Source: DATFML01 sp964571225
Lineage (GTDB): Bacteria > Pseudomonadota > Gammaproteobacteria > DATFLG01
Assembly: GCA_964571225.1 (NCBI GenBank)
Contig: CAZNBB010000012.1
Location: 1-46,567, forward strand
Length of the DNA stretch: 46,567 nucleotides
Direction of reading: 5' to 3'
Of this stretch, positions 17,792 to 26,031 are shown in pieces. The first letter of the stretch is position 1; the number at the start of each line of letters is the position of its first letter. The position numbers were made by a program, and so were the translations under genes. The notes below the pieces were generated by a model. That model searched no databases. It saw only the letters and a list, made by a program, of their open reading frames with translations, and had not been told where the DNA came from.

Positions 17792-19192
17792 TCAGCCCAT
17801 CTTGGGCTGTACGGGGCATCCCGGTTTGGTCTGCTTCTCGACGATACGCGCCAGGTGATCGGCGTACAGGGCAATATCGTCGTCCGTCTTGGTCTCGGTG
17901 GCACACACCAGCAAGGTGTTGGCCAGCTCCGGATAGTCGTCCTCCAGAGCATAGCCCGGCAGCAGGTTGTGAGCCGCCAGCGGCCGCAGAATCCCGGGCA
18001 GCGGCAGCTTGAACCGCAGCACCGTCTCGTGGAAGAACGGCCGCTCGAACAGTGTCTCCACGTAGTCGCTGGCGGTCAGGGCGTCCACCAGCTTGCGGGT
18101 ATTGGCATGGCTGTTGGCCGCCACCCGCTCCAGACCTTCGGCACCCAGCAAAGCCATGTGGATAGTGGCCGCCGTCACCAGCAGGCCCTGATTGGTGCAG
18201 ATGTTGGAAGTGGCCTTGGAGCGCCGGATATGCTGCTCGCGGGCCTGCAGGGTCAGGGTGAAACCGCTCTTGCCGTCCCGGTCCACCGTACGTCCCACGA
18301 TGCGTCCCGGCATCTGGCGCACGTAGTCCTTCCGGCAGCACATGAAACCGAAGTAGGGGCCGCCCGAGGACAGCGGCACTCCCAGAGGCTGCCCCTCACC
18401 GCACACGATATCGGCACCACGCTCGCCCCACTGCCCCGGCGGCGTAAGCAGAGCCATGGCCACCGGATTGACCACCGCGATCACCAGCGCGCCCTGAGCA
18501 TGGGCCCAGTCGGTAAGCTGGTCCACTTCCTCCAGCACACCGAAAAAGTTGGGCTGGGGAATCACCACCGCCGTGATGTCCTCGCCCTCGAACGGGGCCA
18601 GCCCATCCACCGGCGTGTGCCCCCCTTCCGGCGAATAGGGCACATCCACCAGTTCGATGCCCTGGCTGCGCACGATGGTGCTCGCCGTACTCCGGTAGTT
18701 GGGGTGCACGGTCCGGGGCACCAGCACGCGCCCGGATTTGGACTTGCGGTTGGCCCGCACCGCCATCAGCACCGCTTCGGCCAGGGCGGACGCGCCGTCG
18801 TACAGGGAGGCGTTGGACACGTCCATGGCCATCAACTGGGCCATCATGCTCTGGTATTCGTAGATCAGCTGCAGCGTGCCCTGGCTGGCCTCCGCCTGGT
18901 AGGGGGTATAGGCACTGTAGAACTCGCCGCGGGTGGTGATCTCCCACACCGCCGCCGGGATGTGGTGCTCGTAGGCGCCGGCGCCCATGAAGCACAGCGG
19001 CCGACCGTCCTGCTCCGCCCGCTCCATCATCAGGCGGCTGATCTGCTGCTCGCTCATGCCGGTGGGCACGCCGGCAAGACTTTCCACCCGCAACTCGGAC
19101 GGGATTTCGTTGAACAGGTCCTCGATGGAGCCGGCGCCGATGGCGGCCAGCATATCGCGAACGTCCTCTTCGGTATGGGGTATGAAGGGCAT
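17792..19192 (-). CDS. gcvPA: glycine dehydrogenase (decarboxylating) subunit 1, GcvPA
   Basis: A 466-residue protein beginning MPFIPHTEEDVRDMLAAIG, the standard start of P-protein subunit 1. The open frame extends further upstream across gcvH in another frame, but that extension has no similarity. Family marks include AYTPYQAEASQGTLQLIYEY, DGASALAEA and QAREQHIRRSKATSNICTNQ. It forms the heterotetrameric P-protein with GcvPB, which carries the PLP lysine. It follows gcvH by 44 bp in the riboswitch-controlled operon. Confidence 0.95.
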   Translation of the reverse strand: MPFIPHTEEDVRDMLAAIGAGSIEDLFNEIPSELRVESLAGVPTGMSEQQISRLMMERAEQDGRPLCFMGAGAYEHHIPAAVWEITTRGEFYSAYTPYQAEASQGTLQLIYEYQSMMAQLMAMDVSNASLYDGASALAEAVLMAVRANRKSKSGRVLVPRTVHPNYRSTASTIVRSQGIELVDVPYSPEGGHTPVDGLAPFEGEDITAVVIPQPNFFGVLEEVDQLTDWAHAQGALVIAVVNPVAMALLTPPGQWGERGADIVCGEGQPLGVPLSSGGPYFGFMCCRKDYVRQMPGRIVGRTVDRDGKSGFTLTLQAREQHIRRSKATSNICTNQGLLVTAATIHMALLGAEGLERVAANSHANTRKLVDALTASDYVETLFERPFFHETVLRFKLPLPGILRPLAAHNLLPGYALEDDYPELANTLLVCATETKTDDDIALYADHLARIVEKQTKPGCPVQPKMG

Positions 19193-19236
19193 GTCGGGCT
19201 TACCTTGATCCTCTGAACGGCCGGCGCCGGATGGCG

Positions 19237-19626
19237 CTACTCCGAATCCAGCACTGCCTGGTAGGCCGCCGCATCCAGCATGGAATCCAGCGCATTGGCC
19301 GACTCCGGTTTGATCCGCAGCAGCCAACCGTCGCCATAGGGCGATTGGTTGACCTTTTCGGGGCTGTCGGCGAGTTCTTCGTTCACCGCCACGATTTCGC
19401 CGGCGATGGGCGCATAGACGTCGGAAGCGGCCTTCACCGATTCCACCACCGCGCAGGCTTCGTCCACCGAAACGCTGCGGCCGGTGTCGGGCAGTTCCAC
19501 GTACACCATGTCGCCCAGTTGGTCCTGGGCGTGCTCGGTGATCCCCACCGTGATGCTGCCGTCGGATTCGGCGCGCAGCCATTCGTGGGTCTTGGTGTAT
19601 TTCAGGTCAGCTGGCAGATCGCTCAT
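19237..19626 (-). CDS. gcvH: glycine cleavage system H protein
   Basis: A 129-residue lipoyl carrier. The lipoylated residue is K65 in VVESVKAASD. The sequence around it (HAQDQLGDMVYVELPDTG before, PIAGEIVAVNE and DGWLLRIKP after) is fully conserved. It shuttles the aminomethyl intermediate from the P-protein to GcvT and returns to the L-protein (dihydrolipoyl dehydrogenase, not in this window). It lies 43 bp after gcvT and 44 bp before gcvPA. Confidence 0.97.
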   Translation of the reverse strand: MSDLPADLKYTKTHEWLRAESDGSITVGITEHAQDQLGDMVYVELPDTGRSVSVDEACAVVESVKAASDVYAPIAGEIVAVNEELADSPEKVNQSPYGDGWLLRIKPESANALDSMLDAAAYQAVLDSE

Positions 19627-19669
19627 GGGATTCCCTCACAACAATGCCGAATGAATAAGGTTGGGACGG

Positions 19670-20758
19670 CTACAGATCGATGACCGCCTTGCCGTGGCGC
19701 ACGAAGGGCGGCTTGACCGTGCGTGCGGCGATCAGTTTGCCACGGATGTCCACTTCGCATGTATCGCCCGCCTCGGACGGCAGGCGGGCCAGGGCAATGG
19801 AGCGGCCCAGGGTCGGGGAAAAGCTGCCGCTGGTCACCTCGCCGTCGCCGCCGGCGGTGACCACGCGCTGATGGTTGCGCAGCACGCCCTTGCCCTCCAG
19901 CACCAGACCCACCAGCTTGCGGCGCACACCGTCGGCGCGCTGGGCTTCCAGCGCCCGGCGGCCGATGAAGTCCCGCTCGGCCGGCTCCCAGACCACGGTC
20001 CAGGCAAGTCCCGATTCCAGCGGCGAGGTCTGCTCGTCCATGTCGGACCCGTACAGGTTCATGCCCGCCTCCAGGCGCAGGGTGTCCCGCGCGCCCAGCC
20101 CGCAGGGCTGCACACCGGCCTCCGCCAGCGCCCGCCAGAACGCCGGCGCGTCGTCCCCGGGCAGGATGACCTCGAAGCCGTCCTCGCCGGTGTAGCCGGT
20201 GCGGCCCACGAACCAGCGCTCGTCGCTGGCGGCATGAAAAGGGGACAGGGCCCGGGCCTGCTCCGCCAGCGCCGGTGCCATGAGGTTCGAGGCGATGGCA
20301 CGGGCCTCGGGCCCCTGCACTGCCACCATGGCGAGCACGGGCCGCTCCTGCACATCGACGGCGAACGGCGGCGCCTGTCGGCCGATCCAGTCCAGGTCCT
20401 TGTCGTGGGTGGCGGCATTGACCACCATGCGGAACCAGTCGTCGGCCATGAAGTAGACGATCAGGTCGTCGATGACGCCGCCCTGCTCGTTGAGCATGCA
20501 GCTGTACAACGCCTTGCCCGGAGTGCGCAGGCGGCCCACGTCGTTGGCGAGCAGATGCTGGAGGAACTCGCGCACCCGCGCGCCCCGCAGATCCACCACC
20601 GTCATGTGGGAGACGTCGAACATGCCCGCGTTGCGGCGTACGGCATGGTGCTCGTCCACCTGGGAGCCGTAATGAATCGGCATGTCCCAGCCGGCAAAAT
20701 CCACCATCTTGCCGCCCGCCCGCACGTGCTCTTCGTACAGTGCCGTGCGCTTGCCCAT
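19670..20758 (-). CDS. gcvT: aminomethyltransferase GcvT
   Basis: A 362-residue T-protein that releases ammonia from the aminomethyl-lipoyl group and forms methylene-tetrahydrofolate. Characteristic segments are KMVDFAGWDMPIHYGSQVDEH near residue 20, MFDVSHMTVVDLRG, the folate-site region FVGRTGYTGEDGFEVILPG, and RLEAGMNLYGSDMDE. It is the first gene of the operon and follows a tandem glycine riboswitch with an intrinsic terminator, so its expression should respond to glycine. The order gcvT-gcvH-gcvP next to ubiI-ubiH-pepP is also seen in E. coli; here two extra genes separate the blocks. Confidence 0.97.
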   Translation of the reverse strand: MGKRTALYEEHVRAGGKMVDFAGWDMPIHYGSQVDEHHAVRRNAGMFDVSHMTVVDLRGARVREFLQHLLANDVGRLRTPGKALYSCMLNEQGGVIDDLIVYFMADDWFRMVVNAATHDKDLDWIGRQAPPFAVDVQERPVLAMVAVQGPEARAIASNLMAPALAEQARALSPFHAASDERWFVGRTGYTGEDGFEVILPGDDAPAFWRALAEAGVQPCGLGARDTLRLEAGMNLYGSDMDEQTSPLESGLAWTVVWEPAERDFIGRRALEAQRADGVRRKLVGLVLEGKGVLRNHQRVVTAGGDGEVTSGSFSPTLGRSIALARLPSEAGDTCEVDIRGKLIAARTVKPPFVRHGKAVIDL

Positions 20759-20846
20759 GGATCGGGTCCCCCTGTCGGTTCAAGGTTAGCGGACCGCCGC
20801 AGTCAGCAGGTGCAGGCCACTGTGGTCCGAAGTTGCGAGCCCAAAC

Positions 20847-20885
20847 AAAAAAAGGGCGACGGCTGGCCGCTGCCACCCGTCGCCC
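20847..20885 (-). terminator. intrinsic terminator of the glycine riboswitch expression platform
   Basis: On the minus strand GGGCGACGG (20877-20885) pairs with CCGTCGCCC (20854-20862), and a T-run follows (20847-20853). It sits directly after the second aptamer and about 90 bp before gcvT, so it is the likely switch point. Confidence 0.85.
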
Positions 20886-21088
20886 CTCTGTCCACTCACC
20901 TGAGATCTTAGGTCCCCGCGCATGCTGCGCCGGGCACCCTGTCCCCTTCGGTGGGCCGGGCAATTGATGCCGGCCGCTCTCCAGAGTCAACCCACCGTTC
21001 CGGTCCTTTTGCCTGAGCGTTTCCGAGCGAGTTGCGCCTTCGGCGTCCTGCGGACCGATGTCCTACAGGCTCTCTCCCGGGACAGTGT
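20886..21088 (-). promoter_or_regulatory. tandem glycine riboswitch upstream of gcvT
   Basis: The minus strand carries two glycine-aptamer-like units. The first begins near 21080 with CGGGAGAGAGCCTG and ends near 21001 with GGCAAAAGGACCG. The second begins near 20985 with CTCTGGAGAGCGGCCGG and ends near 20886 with AGGTGAGTGGACAGAGG. The GGAGAG start and the GGCAAAAGGAC or GGTGAGTGGACAGAGG ends are the conserved glycine aptamer elements. A terminator follows, and then gcvT. Boundaries are approximate. In known cases glycine binding turns the cleavage operon on. Confidence 0.9.
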
Positions 21089-21105
21089 TCGCGGTTGATG
21101 TTTTT

Positions 21106-21134
21106 ATTATGAACGTCCTCGAAAGCGAAACCAA
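21106..21134 (-). promoter_or_regulatory. candidate sigma-70 promoter of the gcv operon
   Basis: TTGGTT (21134-21129) and CATAAT (21111-21106) are 17 bp apart on the minus strand. They lie some 20-25 bp before the start of the first glycine aptamer, which is where the promoter is expected. Confidence 0.45.
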
Positions 21135-21378
21135 CCCCCGCCGCCAATCCCCGACATTCCACGGGGCCATGGCGGCGCGCCGCCCGGTCCCGCACACCGT
21201 CCCGGGGCATGGGGGCCGCGTGCAGACCCGGGCCTTGGCGGCAACCGCAGGGTTCCACCTTGTGCCGGACGGACAAACCGCCCCGGAATCGTTACGACGC
21301 CAGGCCCGCCTTGTCGAACAAACACCCGCGGCTCCGAACGATGGAGCGTGCCGGCCAGGGCGCACAACACGTTGAACG

Positions 21379-22005
21379 TCAGGAAGAAGCGCCGCCGGGT
21401 TTGCCGAAGCGGTCGCGAAAGAAGATCTCCCGGTCCGGCACCTGTCCGCCGCGGGGGCCGGGCTGGCTCAGGGCCTTGCCCACCGTGACGATCATGCAGA
21501 TCACGTGGGAGTCCGGAAGATCGACCAGACGCGCCACCGCGTCGAAATCGAAACCGGTCAGGGGACAGCTGTCGTAGCCCATTTCCCTGGCCGCCAGCAT
21601 CAGGGCCATAGCCGCCATACCGCCGGAGCGCATCGCTTCGTCGCGACGCATGACGGCGTCTTCGCCATACACCCGGCGCAGGGTCGATACCATCGCCGTG
21701 CGCAGCTTCTCGGGCGCATGGCTCCAGTACCGTTCCGGCTGTCGGTCCCAGGCCTGCAAATCGGCGCAAATCACCAGCAGCAGGGACGCGTCTGTCATCT
21801 GGGGCTGGTTCCAGGCCGCTTCACGGATGGCGGACCGCAACCGAGGATCGTCGACCCTGAGAAAGCGCCAGTTCTGCACGTTGAAGGCGGTGGGCGACAA
21901 CCGGGTCAGTTCGAGCAGCCGCGTCACCTCCGCGTCCGTCATCCTGTGCTCGGGGTCGAACGATTTGACCGCCCGACGCGCTTCTATCGCCGCCTGCACA
22001 TCCAT
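21379..22005 (-). CDS. nitroreductase-family oxidoreductase
   Basis: A 208-residue FMN-dependent nitroreductase-fold protein. Family features are AIEARRAVKSFDPEHRM at the start with the FMN-contacting Arg-Arg, LSPTAFNVQNWRFLRV, a central AMRSGGMAAMALMLAAREMGYDSCPLTGFD, and VICMIVTVGKA near the end. Such enzymes use NAD(P)H to reduce nitro-compounds, quinones or similar acceptors; the native substrate is not deducible. It lies between the gcv riboswitch and the antiporter gene on the same strand, with 270-bp and 124-bp gaps, and is probably transcribed independently. Confidence 0.88.
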   Translation of the reverse strand: MDVQAAIEARRAVKSFDPEHRMTDAEVTRLLELTRLSPTAFNVQNWRFLRVDDPRLRSAIREAAWNQPQMTDASLLLVICADLQAWDRQPERYWSHAPEKLRTAMVSTLRRVYGEDAVMRRDEAMRSGGMAAMALMLAAREMGYDSCPLTGFDFDAVARLVDLPDSHVICMIVTVGKALSQPGPRGGQVPDREIFFRDRFGKPGGASS

Positions 22006-22129
22006 AGAACCTCACCTCGTCAGCCGGCATCGCCGGCGTTGAAACTTGCGCATACCCGGCTCGGCAGCACGGGATTCGCCTCGTAAGGCCGCCGCCTTGC
22101 AGTCCGGCCTGCACGACGCAACGGGGCAC

Positions 22130-23368
22130 TCAATCAATCGCGGTACTGCGGGCAATCAGCGGACCGATGGTCAGTCCCTGCACGACAATGGAAAACACCA
22201 CGACGGCATAGGTCATGGTGATGATCAGGTCACGCAAGTGGCCGGGCGGCAGGGAAAGCGCCAACGCCACCGCAATGCCTCCGCGCAAACCGCCCCAGGT
22301 CATTACATTGACCACTTGCAGGGTGGAGCGGCACGGGGCTTCGGTCAATGCGACGGGAATGCCGACGCTGACCAGACGAGCCAGCAGGACCACCGGGATC
22401 ATCAGCACACCGGCGATGATGAAAGACCCCGGCATCGCGATCTGCAGGACTTCCAACCCGATCAGCAGAAACAGCACCGCGTTCATGATCTCATCGACCA
22501 GTTCCCAGAAGCTGTCCAGGTGCCCGCGGGTCCGCTCGGACATGGCCAGCGCCCGTCCGTGATTGCCGATGAGCAACCCCGCCACCACCGTGGCGATGGG
22601 GCCGGACAGCCCCAGGTGATCGGCAAGGTGATAGCCCCCCGCCACCAGTGCCAGGGTGATCAACACCTCCACATGGTAGTCGTCCACGCTCTTCAACAAC
22701 AGGTAGGCCAACCAACCGATCGCCAGTCCAAACAACGCGCCGCCCAGGGCTTCCCGCAGGAACAGTTCCGCCACGCCGGTGACTGTGGGCGAACCGCCGC
22801 CAACGGCGATCTGCAGCAGAATCACGAACAACACGACGCCCACGCCGTCGTTGAACAGGGACTCCCCTGAAATCCGGGTCTCCAGCACTTCCGAAGCGCC
22901 CGCCGACTTGACGATGCCGAGCACAGCCACCGGATCGGTGGGTGAAATCAGTGCGCCGAACAGCAATCCATACATCAGCGGAAAGTGAAAGCCCAACAGT
23001 CCCAGCACCCACCAGGCCATCAACCCCACGATGGCTGTGGAGACCACCACGCCGCCGAGGGCCAGCAACGCAACAATCCATTTTTCCCTTGCCAAGTCGT
23101 TGATGTTGACCCGCAGAGAACCTGCAAACAGCAGGAAGCTCAACATCCCGTGCAACAGGGTGCGGTTGAAATCGATGCGGGCCAGCAACTGCCTGGCCCA
23201 GGCGCTCATGGGAAGCCCGAAGTGCCCCAACAGAATCAGGGCAAGGGAAAACATCAACGCGGACAACATGATGCCGATAGTGGTCGGCAGTTCGAAAAAG
23301 CGGTAATTCAGATAGCTGAAGGCGGCCGACAGGGTCAACAGCACCGCCATTATCCCGAACAGGCTCAT
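22130..23368 (-). CDS. CPA1-family Na+(K+)/H+ antiporter
   Basis: A 412-residue inner-membrane antiporter with about twelve hydrophobic helices. The ion-binding motif SPTDPVAVLGIVK (helix 5 region) and ISGESLFNDGVGVVLF carry the conserved Asp residues of NhaP/NHE-type CPA1 exchangers. The C-terminal TWGGLRGGIAVALALSLP is also a family signature. It would exchange protons for sodium or potassium and so help with pH and salt balance. The protein ends soon after the last helix (GPLIARSTAID), so it lacks the large cytoplasmic domain of some relatives. No partner gene is adjacent. Confidence 0.92.
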   Translation of the reverse strand: MSLFGIMAVLLTLSAAFSYLNYRFFELPTTIGIMLSALMFSLALILLGHFGLPMSAWARQLLARIDFNRTLLHGMLSFLLFAGSLRVNINDLAREKWIVALLALGGVVVSTAIVGLMAWWVLGLLGFHFPLMYGLLFGALISPTDPVAVLGIVKSAGASEVLETRISGESLFNDGVGVVLFVILLQIAVGGGSPTVTGVAELFLREALGGALFGLAIGWLAYLLLKSVDDYHVEVLITLALVAGGYHLADHLGLSGPIATVVAGLLIGNHGRALAMSERTRGHLDSFWELVDEIMNAVLFLLIGLEVLQIAMPGSFIIAGVLMIPVVLLARLVSVGIPVALTEAPCRSTLQVVNVMTWGGLRGGIAVALALSLPPGHLRDLIITMTYAVVVFSIVVQGLTIGPLIARSTAID

Positions 23369-23494
23369 TGGTATCGGTCCCTCTCGCGCCGGGTCGGCGG
23401 CGGCCGTCCATGCACAGCCGCCTTCCTACTGAATCGTAGGCGCTACAGGAACGAATAAGTTCAACCGGGTCGCCGGTTCGCGCAGGCGCCGCCC

Positions 23495-24718
23495 CTACTC
23501 GGGGGCCACCGGCGCCATGGCAAGTCGGGGCAGATCGCCGGACAACCCCATGGCGTAGCGGATCAGAAAGGCCTTCAGCGGGCCGGCACCGTCGACCAGG
23601 CGCAGGCCCAGATTGCGCACCTGACGCACCGGCAGGAGAGAATTGCCGAACAGGTATTTGAAACCGTCCATGGCCGACATCATGGCCAGGTTGTCGCCCC
23701 GACGCCAACGCTCGTAGCGGCGCAGCACGCGACGGTCGCCGATGTCACGGCCGTCGGCGTGGGCATCGATCACTACCTGGGCGAGGGTGGCGGCATCCAG
23801 CAGCCCCAGATTGGCACCCTGCCCCGCCAGCGGATGTATCACATGGGCAGCGTCGCCCACCAGCGCGATGCGCTCGGCCAGATAGCTGCGGGCGTGCATT
23901 CTGCGCAGCGGGAACGCGACACGTTCGCCCACCGCCGTAATGGCGCCCAGCGCCCGTTCGGACGCTTCCTCCAGTTCGCGCCGGAAGTCGGACTCGGGAA
24001 GCGCCAGGTACCGGTCTGCCTGCTCGCCGGGCAGCGACCAGACAATGGAGCAACGCCCGTCCCGCAACGGCAGAAAAGCCAGCGGCCCACCCGGCAGGAA
24101 GCGCTGCCAGGCGGTTTCGCGATGCCAGTGCTCGGTGGCCACCGGCGCCACCAGGGCGCGCTGCAGATACTCGTGCACTTCGGTGACGATGCCGGCCATC
24201 TCCCGCACGGGCGACTGTACGCCGTCGGCACCCACCAGCAGCGGCGCCGGCAACCGCCGCCCGTCCGCCAGCACCGCCGTCACGGCACCGGGCATATGCT
24301 CGATGGCATCCAACTCCGCCGGGCACACCAGTTCCACCGTCGGCAGCTCGCGCAGGCGTTCGTGAAGGGCCGCCTGGATCACCCGCTGCTCGATGATATG
24401 CCCGAGGGTATCCTCGCCGATGGCGGTACTGTCGAAATGGATGGCGCCGCGGCCGCCGGCATCCCAGACATGCATCTCCCGGAACGGGCTCACGCCCCGG
24501 GACACCATGCCCTCCCAGGCGCCCAGGGCGGCGAAGATCCGCTGGGAGGCCCGGGTGATGGAATACACCCGCAGGTCCACGCTGTCGGCGGACCACGCGG
24601 CGGGTGTCTGGCGGGGCTCGATAACGGCCACCCGCAGACCGGCCTGACCCAGAGCGCATGCAACCGTGGCGCCCACATTGCTGCCGCCCACCACGATCGC
24701 ATCGAAGGCCGGACTCAT
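23495..24718 (-). CDS. ubiI: FAD-dependent ubiquinone-pathway hydroxylase, UbiI-like
   Basis: A 407-residue flavoprotein monooxygenase of the UbiH/UbiF/VisC/COQ6 family. The N-terminal Rossmann motif is IVVGGSNVGATVACALG, and the second FAD motif is LVGDAAHVIHPLAGQGANLG. The start ATG at 24718 overlaps the ubiH stop codon by 4 bp (ATGA), which fixes the start better than the upstream in-frame codon. Position directly after ubiH corresponds to ubiI (visC) in E. coli, which hydroxylates ring carbon C5. Assignment to UbiI rather than UbiF/UbiL rests on gene order and on coq7 elsewhere in the window covering C6. Confidence 0.85.
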   Translation of the reverse strand: MSPAFDAIVVGGSNVGATVACALGQAGLRVAVIEPRQTPAAWSADSVDLRVYSITRASQRIFAALGAWEGMVSRGVSPFREMHVWDAGGRGAIHFDSTAIGEDTLGHIIEQRVIQAALHERLRELPTVELVCPAELDAIEHMPGAVTAVLADGRRLPAPLLVGADGVQSPVREMAGIVTEVHEYLQRALVAPVATEHWHRETAWQRFLPGGPLAFLPLRDGRCSIVWSLPGEQADRYLALPESDFRRELEEASERALGAITAVGERVAFPLRRMHARSYLAERIALVGDAAHVIHPLAGQGANLGLLDAATLAQVVIDAHADGRDIGDRRVLRRYERWRRGDNLAMMSAMDGFKYLFGNSLLPVRQVRNLGLRLVDGAGPLKAFLIRYAMGLSGDLPRLAMAPVAPE

Positions 24719-25947
24719 CGCCTGCCTCTGCGCAGCGGCAGGCCGCATGCCAGCCGGGGCAGGCGACCGGTACGACCCATAGTCAGACGGGCGAAGGCGC
24801 GTTTCGCCGGCGGCAGCAGATCCAGCAGCACCATGCCCGCGTCACGCGCCAGCCCGACCGGCACCAGGGGATTGACGAACATACGCGCAAGCCCGTCGGT
24901 AAATGCGATAACCCGCCGATGGTCGGCCTTGCGCCAGTCGGCATAGCGGCGCAGTACCGCACCGGCCCCGATGTCCTCACCACCGTCCAGGGCCTCGGCG
25001 ATCACTTCGGCCAGTACCGCCACGTCCCGCAGGCCGAGGTTGAAGCCCTGGCCGGCCACCGGATGCAGGGTGTGGGCGGCATTGCCGATCAGTGCCAGTC
25101 GGTCACGCACCGATTCGCGGGCGCGCACCAGCCGCAACGGATAGCTGTGGCGTTTGCCGACCCGTTCCAGGCGTCCCAGCCGGTAGCCGAAACGCTCCTG
25201 CAGCCGGGCCAGGAAGCCGGCGTCGTCCAGGCCCATCACTTCATCCACCGCCTCGTCGGGGACGGTCCACACGATCGCGCAGCGCCGCTCGCCCATGGGC
25301 AGCACGGCCAACGGACCGCTGTCGGTGAAACGCTCGTAGGCGACATGGGCGTGGTCGAACTGGGGCGTGACGTTGGTGACAACTGCGGTCTGACCATATT
25401 CCCAGCTGCGAGTGGCAATGCCCAGCTGGGCGCGCACCGCCGACTGGGCACCGTCCGCGGCCACCACCAGCCGGGCACGGATGTCACGGCTGCCGTCGTC
25501 GGTGCTCAGGCGCACCGTGGCCCGCTCGCCGCCCGCCTGTACCGACTCCACCCGCGCCGGGCAGATCAGGTCCACCGCCGGCAGCTCCCGCAGCCGCGCG
25601 CCGATACCGGCGCCCAGCACCCGCGCCGGCGCCACATAGCCAAGCGCTTCCACCCGCTGTTCGCGGCGGTCGATATGGGCGAATCCGAAACGTCCCCGGT
25701 CGGAAACGTGGATGCGATGAATGGCGGTAAGGCCGTCGCGCAACTGCGGCCAGAGCCCCATGCCCTCGAAGATGCGCCGCGTGCCGGCGGCCAGGGCAAT
25801 GGCGCGGTCGTCATAGCTCGGCTGGACGGGAGCGTCGAAAGTCACCGCCTCGGCGACGGCAATGCGAAGGGGTTGATCGCTCAGGGCGCAGGCGAGGCTG
25901 GCACCCACCATGCCGCCACCGACAATGAGCAGGTCGTAGTCGGTCAT
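24715..25947 (-). CDS. ubiH: 2-octaprenyl-6-methoxyphenol hydroxylase UbiH
   Basis: A 410-residue FAD monooxygenase that hydroxylates ring carbon C1 in aerobic ubiquinone synthesis. Visible motifs are the dinucleotide-binding LLIVGGGMVGASLACAL at the start, YDDRAIALAAGTRRIFEGMGLW typical of UbiH, VVAADGAQSAVRAQLGI, and LIGNAAHTLHPVAGQGFNLGLRD for FAD. It lies between pepP (84-bp gap) and ubiI (4-bp overlap), the order seen in E. coli and Pseudomonas. The enzyme acts on the membrane surface as part of the Ubi complex. Confidence 0.94.
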   Translation of the reverse strand: MTDYDLLIVGGGMVGASLACALSDQPLRIAVAEAVTFDAPVQPSYDDRAIALAAGTRRIFEGMGLWPQLRDGLTAIHRIHVSDRGRFGFAHIDRREQRVEALGYVAPARVLGAGIGARLRELPAVDLICPARVESVQAGGERATVRLSTDDGSRDIRARLVVAADGAQSAVRAQLGIATRSWEYGQTAVVTNVTPQFDHAHVAYERFTDSGPLAVLPMGERRCAIVWTVPDEAVDEVMGLDDAGFLARLQERFGYRLGRLERVGKRHSYPLRLVRARESVRDRLALIGNAAHTLHPVAGQGFNLGLRDVAVLAEVIAEALDGGEDIGAGAVLRRYADWRKADHRRVIAFTDGLARMFVNPLVPVGLARDAGMVLLDLLPPAKRAFARLTMGRTGRLPRLACGLPLRRGRR

Positions 25948-26031
25948 CGCGACTCTGGCCGGGTCCGGCGGCTCGGGACGGCCATGTCCGCAACACCGGC
26001 GATTGTCATGAATTGGTGTGCATGCGTCATG

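Noticed and set aside
17027..19216. 729-codon open frame opposite gcvPA and tpx
   Set aside because: Antisense shadow of certain genes, with no ribosome site or family.
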